From Planctomycetota bacterium (GTDB lineage: Bacteria > Planctomycetota > SZUA-567 > JAKLDR01): a stretch of 64,000 nucleotides of DNA. Shown here piece by piece: positions 1 to 8,096 of this stretch. Below the pieces are notes generated by a model. The model did no database searches. It was given only the letters and a program-made list of their open reading frames with translations, and was not told the origin of the DNA. Position 1 is the first letter of the stretch. Every line of letters starts with the position of its first letter. The position numbers and the translations under genes are program-made. The stretch covers positions 1 to 64,000 of the forward strand of contig JAKLDR010000010.1 in assembly GCA_022703445.1 (NCBI GenBank). Direction: 5' to 3'.

Positions 1-621
1 TGACCGGCCGACCCTGTGGCCCCTGCCGAACGTCTCGGTGACCCGCTTGCCGTCCGGCGTGAGTACGTGCTTTGAACCATCGCTGAGGAAGCGCACCCGC
101 CGCACGGGTTTCCCGTCGCGCCTGTAGAGCGCATCGTAGCCGTAGGGGGGCTTGCCGTTAGGGACGCTGCCGCGGCGCGCGCTTTCCCGCTGGCCGCGGA
201 GAACGTCGCGGCTCTTCCTGATGCTCTCTTCCCCGGCCTGGCCGAATTCCAGTGCCTCCAGTATGGTGTCGACCATCGGGTTGCCGGTCTGCTTGGTGCC
301 GTGTATGGGGATGATGGTTTTCCCCTGGCGCTCGATGTCATAAGTTACGGCGATGGCTTCGCGGGGATCCTCGGGCCGGCCGAGCCGGGACCTGTCCCAG
401 ACCAGCACAAACTGCCAACCCGCCCCGTTGTGGGCGGCTTCGATGAGCTTGGAGAGGCCGGGCCTGTTCAGGGACGTCCCCGAAATGCCATCGTCCTCGA
501 AACGCTCCACAATCTGGTAGCCGTTCCGCGCGGCGTACTCCGCCAGCTGGGCCCACTGTGCCGGGAGGCTTCCGTCCTGGTCATCGGTGGAGCGCCGAGC
601 ATAACCACAAGCGAGTTTCAT
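1..621 (-). CDS. Serine site-specific recombinase (resolvase/invertase family), partial at window edge
   Basis: The reading frame begins with ATG at 621 and stays open to base 1, so the C-terminal part is missing (207 codons visible). The N-terminal resolvase fold is clear: YARRSTDDQ supplies the catalytic serine (Ser11), followed by DDGISGTSLNRPGL and the arginine-bearing VWDRSRLGR. After about residue 125 comes the long helix (DTILEALEFGQAGEESIRKS), then the start of a recombinase domain (NGKPPYGYDALYRRDGK). Members of this family cut and rejoin DNA through a serine-DNA intermediate and mobilise phages, plasmids and cassettes. The start overlaps the stop of the upstream Xre gene (ATGA), so the two are translationally coupled. 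Which DNA it moves is not visible. Confidence 0.9.
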   Translation of the reverse strand, partial: MKLACGYARRSTDDQDGSLPAQWAQLAEYAARNGYQIVERFEDDGISGTSLNRPGLSKLIEAAHNGAGWQFVLVWDRSRLGRPEDPREAIAVTYDIERQGKTIIPIHGTKQTGNPMVDTILEALEFGQAGEESIRKSRDVLRGQRESARRGSVPNGKPPYGYDALYRRDGKPVRRVRFLSDGSKHVLTPDGKRVTETFGRGHRVGRS

Positions 622-830
622 CGCTTCATCCTCCTGCCAGCGCGGGCAGGTAGTTTCGCAACCGCCGCGAGCACGGCTTCGGCTTTGAAGGTGTCGACGG
701 CTGTCCGGTCAGACTCCCAGTCCTGCACGCTCCGCCAGTGGACGCCCAGCACCTCTGCCAGGCCGGCCTGGGTGAGCCCGGCCCGCTTCCTCATTTGTTT
801 CAAGCGGTGCCCTATGTGGATTCTAGCCAC
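618..830 (-). CDS. Small Xre-family HTH regulator
   Basis: A 70-residue protein that is almost entirely an Xre/Cro helix-turn-helix: RLKQMRKRAGLTQAGLAEVLG followed by the recognition helix HWRSVQDWESDRT. I place the start at the GTG at 830 because GAGGAG lies seven bases upstream. An ATG at 881 is also in frame, but it would add about 17 residues unlike the family and would run through an inverted repeat. The gene is coupled by ATGA to the serine recombinase, so it most likely controls that recombinase. The family is known for repressors; direct autoregulation is inferred. Confidence 0.75.
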   Translation of the reverse strand: MARIHIGHRLKQMRKRAGLTQAGLAEVLGVHWRSVQDWESDRTAVDTFKAEAVLAAVAKLPARAGRRMKR

Positions 831-860
831 GCGCTTCTCCTCAACAGGACGCGCGGGATG

Positions 861-877
861 ATACACAGAGTATGTGT
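861..877. promoter_or_regulatory. Inverted repeat upstream of the Xre/recombinase pair (candidate operator)
   Basis: ACACA-gagta-TGTGT forms a 5-5-5 inverted repeat about 33 bases before the proposed GTG start of the Xre gene. A TATA-like GTATCATC overlaps it in the minus direction. Position and symmetry suit an autoregulatory operator, but binding is not shown. Confidence 0.35.
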
Positions 878-882
878 GCATG

Positions 883-1164
883 TCAACAAGAATCCGGCTT
901 GATTTCTGACCGGAGCGCTGCGAGGAATGCTTTCCCTTCAGGAGCCTGTGAGGCTGCTATCAGTTCATCGAGAGCTTTCACTAATACGGTGCTGGCGGCC
1001 ATTCGCCTGAACGTCGTCTGTTGCGCTGCCACAAGAGCGGGAACGTCCTCAGGCCGCAGGACACGCTCGGCGTGCTCCCAGCAGGCGCTGGTGCACGGCA
1101 CAGCGTCGGCCTTGCCCGGCCGGGCAGGTCTGGAACCGCTGGGAGACGATGCCTTCATCAGCAT
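883..1164 (-). CDS. Small hypothetical protein
   Basis: A 93-codon minus-strand frame in the gap between the ribonucleotide reductase and the Xre gene, in the same direction as both. The C-terminal half (ALDELIAASQAPEGKAFLAAL) looks like ordinary helical protein; the N-terminus (KASSPSGSRPARPGKAD) is basic and disordered. I recognise no domain. The SD is weak, and ATG at 1158 is an alternative start. It fits the operon spacing but could be spurious in this GC-rich sequence. Confidence 0.45.
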   Translation of the reverse strand: MLMKASSPSGSRPARPGKADAVPCTSACWEHAERVLRPEDVPALVAAQQTTFRRMAASTVLVKALDELIAASQAPEGKAFLAALRSEIKPDSC

Positions 1165-1240
1165 GACGCACCGGCAAGGGGAGCCTCATCCTACTCGCCC
1201 GGAATCCCACTCGCGTGATTGCCGCACTGCGCTTTCCTCC

Positions 1241-3430
1241 TCACCCGCACCTGGAGAACCCGCAGCACCTGCAGGAATCACAATGTCCCTGCCTGGACAG
1301 GGCGGCTCCGCATTCCGGGCAGGTCGCGTTGGCGGAGTGCATTTCCTCCGGGCCGGCCGGATCACCAGCCTCGCGCTCCATACGCAGCACCTTGGCCACG
1401 GCGTCGGGGCACGACAGAACCTTGTGCGGCCCGATGCCCGCAGGCAGGTGGCAGGTGATGCCGGCCAACTGATGCTCGATGTCCTTGGAGTCGACCCCGG
1501 ACCGCAAAGCAAGCGAGGCCAGCCGCCCCAACGCTTCGTTTTCGGTGTGGCTGCATACCCCCGCCTTCCCGTGAAGCACGTAGACCTCCTGGGGACGGCC
1601 GGAGGCGTCCCTGGTCACGGTGACGAAGATGTTGCCGCAGCCGGTCTTCAGCTTGTGCGTGTTCCCGGCGAGGCACGGCGGCCTGGTGCCGGGCTTGCGC
1701 GCGGCAGGCGCGCCCGCACCCGCAGACAACGGTTGGCCGTCCCGGCTCCCGTCCCGGTAGACGGTCACGCCCTTGCAGCCGAGCTCGTGCGCGAGGAGAA
1801 GCACTTTCTTCACGTCTTCGGCCGTCGCCTCGCGCGGGAGGTTGACGGTCTTGGAAACGGAGTTGTCCGTGTGCTCTTGAAAGGCCGCCTGCATCCTGAC
1901 GTGCCATTCCGGGGCCACGTCGTGGGCAGTGCGGAAGAGCCGCCGGACGCGGTCGGGGATGCCGGGAACGTCCCTAATGGACGGAACGGACGACACTCTG
2001 CGGACGAGTTCGTCGCCGTAGAAGCCCTCTCGCCGTGCGGTCTCCTCGAACAGCGGGTGAATGTCGAAGAATTCGGCGCCGTCGAGGATGTTCCTCCGCC
2101 GCAGGCCGATGGAGAAGATGGGCTCGATGCCCCCGGTCACCCCGGCGATCATCGAGATACTGCCGGTCGGTGCGATGGCGGTGCGGGTGGCGTTCCTCAG
2201 CCGCGGCCCGGCCTTGGCGTAGACGCTCCGGCCGAAGTTGGGAAAGGCGCCGCGCGTTTCAGCCAGGCGGCACGACTCCGCGTCGGCCTCCTGCCTGACG
2301 TGCCGCATCACAGCAGATGCGCTCTCAAGGGCCCTCCGGTCATCGTAAGGAATGCCGAGGCCGATGAGCATCTCAGCGAAGCCCATGACGCCCAGGCCGA
2401 TCTTCCTGTTGCCCCGGGACGCCTCGGCGATGGCCGGCAGCGGCGGTTCGCTGAGATCGACGGCGTTGTCCAGCAGGCGGACGCCCAGGTGTACGGTGCT
2501 GGCCAGCTTCTCCCAGTCAACCTGCCTGTCCCGGACCATGCGCGCCAAATTGACCGAGGCAAGGATGCAACTCTCGTATGGCAGGAGCTCGGTTTCGCCG
2601 CAAGGGTTCGTCGTCTCGAAGCTGCCCAGTTCCGGCGTCGGGTTGGCGACGCTCATGTGCTCTTCGATGAGGATCCCTGGCTCTCCGGTCGCCCACGCGC
2701 ATTTGCATATCCGGTCGAACACATCGGCTGCGGCCAGCTCGCCGGCCGGTTTCCCGGTGCGCGGGTTGACCAGGGCGTAGTTGTTGCCTGCGGCCAGGGC
2801 AGCCATGAATGACGGGGACAGGAGGACCGAGATGTTGAACGCCTCCAGGACGCCCGGCTTCTCCTTGCAGGCGACGAACTCCATGATGTCGGGGTGGTCT
2901 ACGCGCAACGCCCCCATGAGAGCGCCGCGGCGGCGGCCGCCTTGCTTGACGGTCTTGCCGACGGCGTCGAATACCTGCATGAAGGACACGGGCCCGGAGG
3001 CGACGCCCTTCGCTGCGGAGACGTTGTCGCCCCTGGGGCGCAGGCGCGAGAAGGCGATACCTACCCCGCCGCCGTCCTTGAAGACCAGGCCGGTCTGCTT
3101 GGCTGCCTCGAGAATGTCGGCCATGGAGTCGCCGAGCGGCAGCACGTAACACGCGGCCAGCGCACCCACGCCGGTGCCTGCGTTCATCAGGATGGGGCTG
3201 CTCGGTAGGAGATCGAGGCCGGACATTGCCCGGTAGGCCTCTTCCTCGAACGTGGCCGCATCCTGCCCGAAGCGCTGCTCGGCAGCCGCCAGGTGTTTCG
3301 CGACGCGGCGGAACATTCCGTCCAGCGTCTCGGTGACCTGGCCTGCCGCGTCCCTGCGCAGGTAGCGGGCGCGGAGAACTTCGAGTCCCGTGCGCGGAAT
3401 GGGCGTTGGTTTGCTGGCCGGGTTGCTCAT
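1241..3430 (-). CDS. nrdJ: Class II (adenosylcobalamin-dependent) ribonucleotide reductase with C-terminal zinc cluster
   Basis: A 729-residue enzyme that reduces ribonucleotides to deoxyribonucleotides using a B12-derived radical. The ten-stranded barrel core is complete: redox-pair cysteines near 94 and 288 (AACYVLPLG, YESCILASVNLARM), the thiyl-radical loop NPCGETE at 275-281 and the phosphate loop APTGSISMIAG. A glycine-rich TSCPD-type domain (GCGNIFVTV, GITCHLPAGIG, VLSCPD) follows, then a terminal cysteine cluster (CPECGAAL, CDSCRCCGFSRCG) typical of the NrdJ-Z form, which shuttles electrons. The start at 3430 overlaps the stop of the HerA-like gene (ATGA); a longer in-frame start would run antisense-like sequence. 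An element-borne reductase would raise dNTP supply independently of the host. Confidence 0.93.
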   Translation of the reverse strand: MSNPASKPTPIPRTGLEVLRARYLRRDAAGQVTETLDGMFRRVAKHLAAAEQRFGQDAATFEEEAYRAMSGLDLLPSSPILMNAGTGVGALAACYVLPLGDSMADILEAAKQTGLVFKDGGGVGIAFSRLRPRGDNVSAAKGVASGPVSFMQVFDAVGKTVKQGGRRRGALMGALRVDHPDIMEFVACKEKPGVLEAFNISVLLSPSFMAALAAGNNYALVNPRTGKPAGELAAADVFDRICKCAWATGEPGILIEEHMSVANPTPELGSFETTNPCGETELLPYESCILASVNLARMVRDRQVDWEKLASTVHLGVRLLDNAVDLSEPPLPAIAEASRGNRKIGLGVMGFAEMLIGLGIPYDDRRALESASAVMRHVRQEADAESCRLAETRGAFPNFGRSVYAKAGPRLRNATRTAIAPTGSISMIAGVTGGIEPIFSIGLRRRNILDGAEFFDIHPLFEETARREGFYGDELVRRVSSVPSIRDVPGIPDRVRRLFRTAHDVAPEWHVRMQAAFQEHTDNSVSKTVNLPREATAEDVKKVLLLAHELGCKGVTVYRDGSRDGQPLSAGAGAPAARKPGTRPPCLAGNTHKLKTGCGNIFVTVTRDASGRPQEVYVLHGKAGVCSHTENEALGRLASLALRSGVDSKDIEHQLAGITCHLPAGIGPHKVLSCPDAVAKVLRMEREAGDPAGPEEMHSANATCPECGAALSRQGHCDSCRCCGFSRCG

Positions 3431-5676
3431 GGCTTCTCCTCGAAGAGCTTGGCAAGGTCGGCTTGCATGAACTCCTTGAAGTCGATCAAGATAGCCCTTG
3501 CCGGAATCGAGCCAACCAGCTTCGTGACGGCTTTGGTGAACTTGCGCACGTTCTTCTGCGTAGTGCTGACCAGCAGGGCGCGTCCGCCCGCCAAGTCCGG
3601 CGAGGCCAGGACCTCCATCAGGTTCTGGACTTCGTATTGGACATTGCAGGCGTGGTTGGCCTGGAAGGCCACCAGGCCGGAGCCCTTCAGCAGCGCGTCC
3701 ACGAAGACGTTGGAAACCTGCTTTTCGAAACCGACGCATTCCCAGCCGAGGACGCTGCATATCCGCTCCACAACGGAGTGGACGACATAGGCATGGACCG
3801 GGCCGCCGCGGTGCTTTGCCACCCGGATCTTATGCTCGCGGCAAATGGCTGTGCCCGTGCCTTCGCGAACGGTGTAGAAGCGGATCCCCTTGCCGAGTTT
3901 CTCGGGGCATTCTTCGATCGCGTCCATGTCCAGGAGTTCTTTCCTGGCCGCGGCTTCCTGCGCGGGAGCCATGCTGAGGTCGCGGGCGCGGCCTGAAACG
4001 TCGGCCGGCTTGCCGGCGATGTGCTCAAGGACCTTGAGCGCATCCGGCGACGTCCTGGGGGCCGCGTTCTTGGCGGCCGCTCCGGACGCCCCCGCGACCT
4101 GGTCCGCAGGCGCCGCCTGCTTGGCAGGATCGTCCTGGAGGACCTTCTCGCTTACGGCGATTGCCGGAGGTCTCGCATAGTGGGCGTAGACCTTTGCGGA
4201 GTCGATTCCGAGTTCCGACAGCGTGGCCGACACGTGGTGAAGTATCTGTTTGTTGTCGGGGTAAGCCCCATGGCGGAATTCGCCGATCCTCACCAGGGCG
4301 GGTTCCGCGCCCCAGTCCACGGTCGAGAGAACCGCCTGGCGTTTCTCCAGGCTCGTCAGGCTCTTGTCCTTCTCGGCGTCAAGATTAAGGATGCCTGCGA
4401 TTTCGGCTCTTTCGCGGGCCCCTGGCAGCGCGAAGAACAACCGTATGCCGGCATTGTGCAACACGGTCCGCGACACGTCGAGCCCCTGCGTCACCGAGAC
4501 CACGAGGTACTTGCGCTTGCGTGCCGTGGAGTAGTGGGAGTCGAGGACGGTCCCGGCCGAGGGGTCGGCCGCCTGGAGCAGGGGGCCGGCTTCCTCGACG
4601 ACCACCGCCAGGCGCGGCCGCTCCTCTGCGTCGTGCTCGTGGTAGTCCTGTTCCAGCGCGTAAGCGATCCTCGTCAGCATCAGGTCGGTCGCGGCGGTCC
4701 ACACGTCCGCGCTGACCGAGCCGGTATTGACGATGAGGCACTTCTTTCGCTCCAGGAGATACGAGACGACATCGGCTCCAGTGTAGTGCAACCCCGGAAG
4801 CGCCTCGTACAATCCGCCGACGCGGCTCCTGAGGGCGTCGAGGTATCCTGTCACCCTGGGGTTCTTCTTGCTGGCGGCAAGCGCCCCGTCGATGGAGTAG
4901 AGGAATTGTCCCCATGTGGGCCATTTCCCCGACCCATGGAATACTCCGTTGGAATGCATGAGCGACACGAGCAGCCGCAGCCCTTCAAGGTATCCGCCCA
5001 TGTTGATGAAGAGCCTTCTGAAGCACATCCCGAGCCGCAGCAGATACTCCCCGACGATCCTCTGGAGTTCGGGCTGTGGTGTCGCGCCGCTAACGAGTGG
5101 CAGCCTGAAGACGTCCAGGGGCACGTGAGTACAGGGGAGCAGGCCGACATTCTCCCACCCCAGATGCTCCATGAGCCAGGCACCCTGGCCTTCCTTGTCC
5201 ATGAAGAGAAAGGGCACGCCGTTCCTGGCCAGGCCCACCATCATGAGCAGCACGGCATAGGTCTTCCCCCGGCCGCTGGTTCCCCCGACGAGCATGCCGC
5301 CGGTCTGGGAAAGCTGCTTCAACGACAACCCGATGGGCGTTGGTTCCGCCCCCGGTCTCGCGTCCGTGCCGATGATGACTTCTCCTGGCGGAATGGTTCC
5401 GGGACCAGGCCAGGGCTGCGGATCGAGCACTCCTCCGACTGCGAACACGCTTGCGACCCTCCTCATCCTGTTTACAAGGCGCGGCCGTCTTGTCATGGCA
5501 GCCAGCCATGCCAAGTTCTTCCAGAGGGGATCGCCGGCCAGGGCGGTGTGCTTGACTGAACGGAGCAGCTCCTCGGCGATGCCGGGGTCTGCGGTGCGGC
5601 GGTCCTGTGCCGGGCCTCCCGGCTGGGGCGGCCGCGGCCTGAAGAACGTCCGTTGCTTCTGGTCCGGCGGTCTCAT
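3427..5676 (-). CDS. HerA/VirB4-type ATPase with degenerate nuclease-like C-terminus
   Basis: A 749-residue member of the FtsK-HerA translocase group. The Walker A loop GGTSGRGKTYA is at 131-141 and the Walker B AVVVEEAGPLL at 357-367. The text between them resembles archaeal HerA and conjugation-type ATPases (FLFMDKEGQGAWLMEHLG). Residues about 560-749 form a winged-helix-like stretch and a domain matching the C-terminus of the second HerA-like protein at 22563-24782 (here VHAYVVHSVVERI, there VHAFWVRRAADTL). In that relative the domain carries VDIVAGKEGEELAVEVE; here the same place reads VDALLKGSGLVAFQ, with the acidic pair lost. It may move DNA for conjugation, packaging or repair; which is unknown. 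It is coupled to the reductase and to the upstream gene by ATGA overlaps. Confidence 0.82.
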   Translation of the reverse strand: MRPPDQKQRTFFRPRPPQPGGPAQDRRTADPGIAEELLRSVKHTALAGDPLWKNLAWLAAMTRRPRLVNRMRRVASVFAVGGVLDPQPWPGPGTIPPGEVIIGTDARPGAEPTPIGLSLKQLSQTGGMLVGGTSGRGKTYAVLLMMVGLARNGVPFLFMDKEGQGAWLMEHLGWENVGLLPCTHVPLDVFRLPLVSGATPQPELQRIVGEYLLRLGMCFRRLFINMGGYLEGLRLLVSLMHSNGVFHGSGKWPTWGQFLYSIDGALAASKKNPRVTGYLDALRSRVGGLYEALPGLHYTGADVVSYLLERKKCLIVNTGSVSADVWTAATDLMLTRIAYALEQDYHEHDAEERPRLAVVVEEAGPLLQAADPSAGTVLDSHYSTARKRKYLVVSVTQGLDVSRTVLHNAGIRLFFALPGARERAEIAGILNLDAEKDKSLTSLEKRQAVLSTVDWGAEPALVRIGEFRHGAYPDNKQILHHVSATLSELGIDSAKVYAHYARPPAIAVSEKVLQDDPAKQAAPADQVAGASGAAAKNAAPRTSPDALKVLEHIAGKPADVSGRARDLSMAPAQEAAARKELLDMDAIEECPEKLGKGIRFYTVREGTGTAICREHKIRVAKHRGGPVHAYVVHSVVERICSVLGWECVGFEKQVSNVFVDALLKGSGLVAFQANHACNVQYEVQNLMEVLASPDLAGGRALLVSTTQKNVRKFTKAVTKLVGSIPARAILIDFKEFMQADLAKLFEEKP

Positions 5677-6623
5677 TGCTCATCCCCCGGCGGCATATCG
5701 AACATGGTGCACCTTGACTCTTCGCTGTTGTAGCTCTGGCAGGAGCGGCAGTCATTCCGTTCAGCGCACTGCCTCTTGAGCCGAGCCAACTCCATGCGGT
5801 AGCGGCGCAGACGTGACCGCGACGCGTCAGGGGACGGCGCCGGCTTGGCCTGGCCCCCGGCAGGCCTGGGTGGGGGGCCAAGCTCCCAGGTGTTGTAGTG
5901 CCCGCCGGAAGATGCACGGGTCAGCTCGGGGGGAAGCTTGAACACGGTCCGCGTTCCACAGTCGCCGGGCTTCAGGAGGCGCTCCTTTGGCGGGCGGAAC
6001 TCCTCCACGTGCGGCGGCTTCTCCTGCTGCGGCTTTTCGGGGACCGCCGCCGGCGGTCTGACCCGCTGGCGCTCGATCAACCGCTCCAGTTGGTCCTGGA
6101 TGCGTTCTAACTGCTCATCCTCGCTGGGCACGTTGCCTGAGATTGTCTGGCGTTCGGTGGCCTCCTCGACCATCGACATGAGCCGGCTGAGCGACGGGAC
6201 GGTATGTTCCTCTATGTGGTCCTCCAACCGGTCCATCATGAAGTCCTGCATCTCCTGCTTCTGGCTGAGTTCATCCGGGCCGGGCTCGGCGAAGAGTTCC
6301 TCGTTCAGGCGGCGCAGCGCCTGCGGGGCAGCAGGGCCAGCTGGTGCCAGCGCGCCACGTTCAAACGTCCCCTCCGGAAAGCCCTGGATCCCTTCGGGTA
6401 CGCCAGCCATGCTGTGGGGCAGCAGGTGCTCTGCCTCGACCTCGGCTGCGTAAGTCCGCATCTCCATGTCCGGCGTGAGGCCTATGGGGAAGAATTGGTC
6501 CTCGGGAGGCAGCGGGAAAGGGCCGGTTCCCGGAGGGCCGAGCTGATCGCCGGGCCAGCCCTGCTGCCCAGGATCGCCCAAGACGTCCTGCGGAACGAAG
6601 GCGCCATCGGGACCATACATCAT
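5673..6623 (-). CDS. Hypothetical protein with helical middle and C-terminal cysteine cluster
   Basis: A 316-residue protein coupled to the HerA-like ATPase by a 4-base overlap. The N-terminus is proline/glycine-rich and probably disordered. The middle (about 105-190) is acidic and helical (DELSQKQEMQDFMMDRLEDH, SEDEQLERIQDQLERLIERQ) and may form a coiled coil. The C-terminus carries CAERNDCRSCQSYNSEESRC, four cysteines that could bind a metal. I know no family for it. Its place directly before the ATPase suggests an accessory or adaptor subunit, which is inference. Confidence 0.7.
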   Translation of the reverse strand: MMYGPDGAFVPQDVLGDPGQQGWPGDQLGPPGTGPFPLPPEDQFFPIGLTPDMEMRTYAAEVEAEHLLPHSMAGVPEGIQGFPEGTFERGALAPAGPAAPQALRRLNEELFAEPGPDELSQKQEMQDFMMDRLEDHIEEHTVPSLSRLMSMVEEATERQTISGNVPSEDEQLERIQDQLERLIERQRVRPPAAVPEKPQQEKPPHVEEFRPPKERLLKPGDCGTRTVFKLPPELTRASSGGHYNTWELGPPPRPAGGQAKPAPSPDASRSRLRRYRMELARLKRQCAERNDCRSCQSYNSEESRCTMFDMPPGDEQ

Positions 6624-7126
6624 GCACCCCCTTCGTGATGTCGGGCACCCGGAGGCATGGGATCCCCCGGCCGGAAGCCGAACCTGGCCATGTCGAATAG
6701 CTCCGCATAGACCATGTTCTCGAGTTGCTGGCCGCCTGCCAGGTTGCGGTGCGTCAGCGAAACGGCGCCGGCCAACCGCTCAAGCGTCTCGGCGGTTTCC
6801 TGGTCTGCGACCCTTCTGGCCTCGTCCGACGACATCTTCGGGAAAAGCCAGGAACCTTTCGCCCTGCGATACGCCCTGTCCCATATCTCTTCAGAAGCCT
6901 GAAGGAGCAGGGGGGCGAGCGTACCATCGACAAATCCAGCCGTCCTGTTCCGCTGGATCGCAAGCTGCGTGACCTGCTGGACGGCGGTGTCCTGCAGGTC
7001 CCTAGACCTGTTGCGGTCGGTGACGCCGGTGTTCGCTTCATGGATCCTGGTATCGTCTCTGGTCGCGTGGGTATCGTCCTGCGGGCCGGCGACAGCATTG
7101 AGCAGATCATGTGGGTCGAGTGCCAT
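6620..7126 (-). CDS. Hypothetical helical protein
   Basis: A 168-residue, mostly helical, charged protein with no signal peptide or membrane segment (TAVQQVTQLAIQRNRTAGFV, DQETAETLERLAGAVSLTHR). It overlaps the next gene downstream by four bases and the upstream membrane-protein gene by 20, so it belongs to the same transcript. No domain is recognised. It probably works with the HerA-like ATPase set, judged only by position. Confidence 0.65.
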   Translation of the reverse strand: MALDPHDLLNAVAGPQDDTHATRDDTRIHEANTGVTDRNRSRDLQDTAVQQVTQLAIQRNRTAGFVDGTLAPLLLQASEEIWDRAYRRAKGSWLFPKMSSDEARRVADQETAETLERLAGAVSLTHRNLAGGQQLENMVYAELFDMARFGFRPGDPMPPGARHHEGGA

Positions 7127-7694
7127 GGTCAGGCTCCTTTCGTCGGAAGATGTGCGCTATCGCGAACGCGAGCGCCAAGGCGACGAGAACGCCCGTGAAC
7201 GTCAGGCCGACATCACCGAAGAACAGCGCCACAGTTATTGACCATAGCGCTGTTCCGGCCGGAGCCCCAAGCAGACAGCCGTCCAGCCAGGGGGCTCCCG
7301 AGAAATCCCTTCTCAAGGCGGCCAGGAGGCGCATGGCGGCCGCCCATCCGATTGGCAGCGCCGCGCACAAGCCCAGCAACGTCCACTTCGGCGCCAGCCC
7401 GGTCGCGAGCGCCGCGAAGCCCTTGCCTACCAAATAGAGGCAGGCGACGCAGCCGAGCGCGGCCCAGAAGCCGGGAGTGAACGAGATTGTCCTGGGCGAC
7501 CGATGTTGCGGGCCGGGCTGGACGGAGAATGCGGCTGCGGCTGCCCAGAGCAGGCAGATGAGACAGACCAGCCCCACCATGGCCAGCAGCGGCGGCAATC
7601 CTGCCCGGACATGATTCAGCCTCTCCATGCACCAGTCCAGCGTACCGATGTGGTGAGCGGTCGTGGCTGCTATGGCGCAAAGGGCGGTGAGCAT
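7107..7694 (-). CDS. Multi-spanning membrane protein
   Basis: A 195-residue protein with about five hydrophobic segments: near 1-15, 33-55 (PPLLAMVGLVCLICLLWAAA), 74-95, 101-122 and 140-182 (ALWSITVALFFGDVGLTFTG and onward). It ends in a basic cytoplasmic tail (FRRKEPDHGTRPT). It may anchor the neighbouring ATPase at the membrane, as small membrane proteins do in conjugation-type machines, but no motif proves that. No family is recognised. Confidence 0.65.
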   Translation of the reverse strand: MLTALCAIAATTAHHIGTLDWCMERLNHVRAGLPPLLAMVGLVCLICLLWAAAAAFSVQPGPQHRSPRTISFTPGFWAALGCVACLYLVGKGFAALATGLAPKWTLLGLCAALPIGWAAAMRLLAALRRDFSGAPWLDGCLLGAPAGTALWSITVALFFGDVGLTFTGVLVALALAFAIAHIFRRKEPDHGTRPT

Positions 7695-7697
7695 GAG

Positions 7698-8084
7698 TCA
7701 CCTGTTGAGCCGCAGCGCGCGAACGGCTTCCTCAACCAGCGCCTTGAGCAGAGTGCGGTGGCACCTGGAGGCGTCAGCGCAGTAGCACAGGAGCGTCAGC
7801 GTCTCGCCGGCCACGATCCGCCCGGCCAGCGCCGCAACCAGCTCCTCCTGCGCCCGCATCTCCTCCAGGTAGCGCCGGGTGAACTCATCGAAGCTAATCG
7901 GCGCCGTGCCCTTGCCGTACCAGGCGGCGTGCAACTCCCGGCTGGGCGCCAGTTCCTTGAGCCACTCCGCCCAGTGCTCGGCTCCCCGGCGGAGGAAGCG
8001 CGGCCGGTAGCGGGCCACGAATATCCGGGTGCCGTCCTCCGGCTGCGGGGGGTCGTTCCACTTCTTCGTCCGGATGCTTGCCAC
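7698..8084 (-). CDS. DUF488 family protein
   Basis: A 128-residue DUF488 protein. The family signature is clear: a tryptophan-rich front (WAEWLKELAPS), AWYGKGTAPISFDEFTRRYL in the middle and LTLLCYCADASRCHRTLLKA near the end, where the Cys and His residues are the conserved ones. DUF488 proteins are small, cytoplasmic and of unknown biochemical role. The start is a GTG at 8084 with GGGAGGT five bases upstream. It sits next to two SPL-like radical-SAM genes, which suggests a shared repair or modification job but does not prove it. Confidence 0.85.
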   Translation of the reverse strand: MASIRTKKWNDPPQPEDGTRIFVARYRPRFLRRGAEHWAEWLKELAPSRELHAAWYGKGTAPISFDEFTRRYLEEMRAQEELVAALAGRIVAGETLTLLCYCADASRCHRTLLKALVEEAVRALRLNR

Positions 8085-8096
8085 GGATACCTCCCT

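Noticed and set aside
872-2812. Long plus-strand open frame (646 codons) opposite the ribonucleotide reductase
   Set aside because: It is the antisense shadow of a clearly coding gene; its translation is rich in Arg, Gly and Pro and has no domain.
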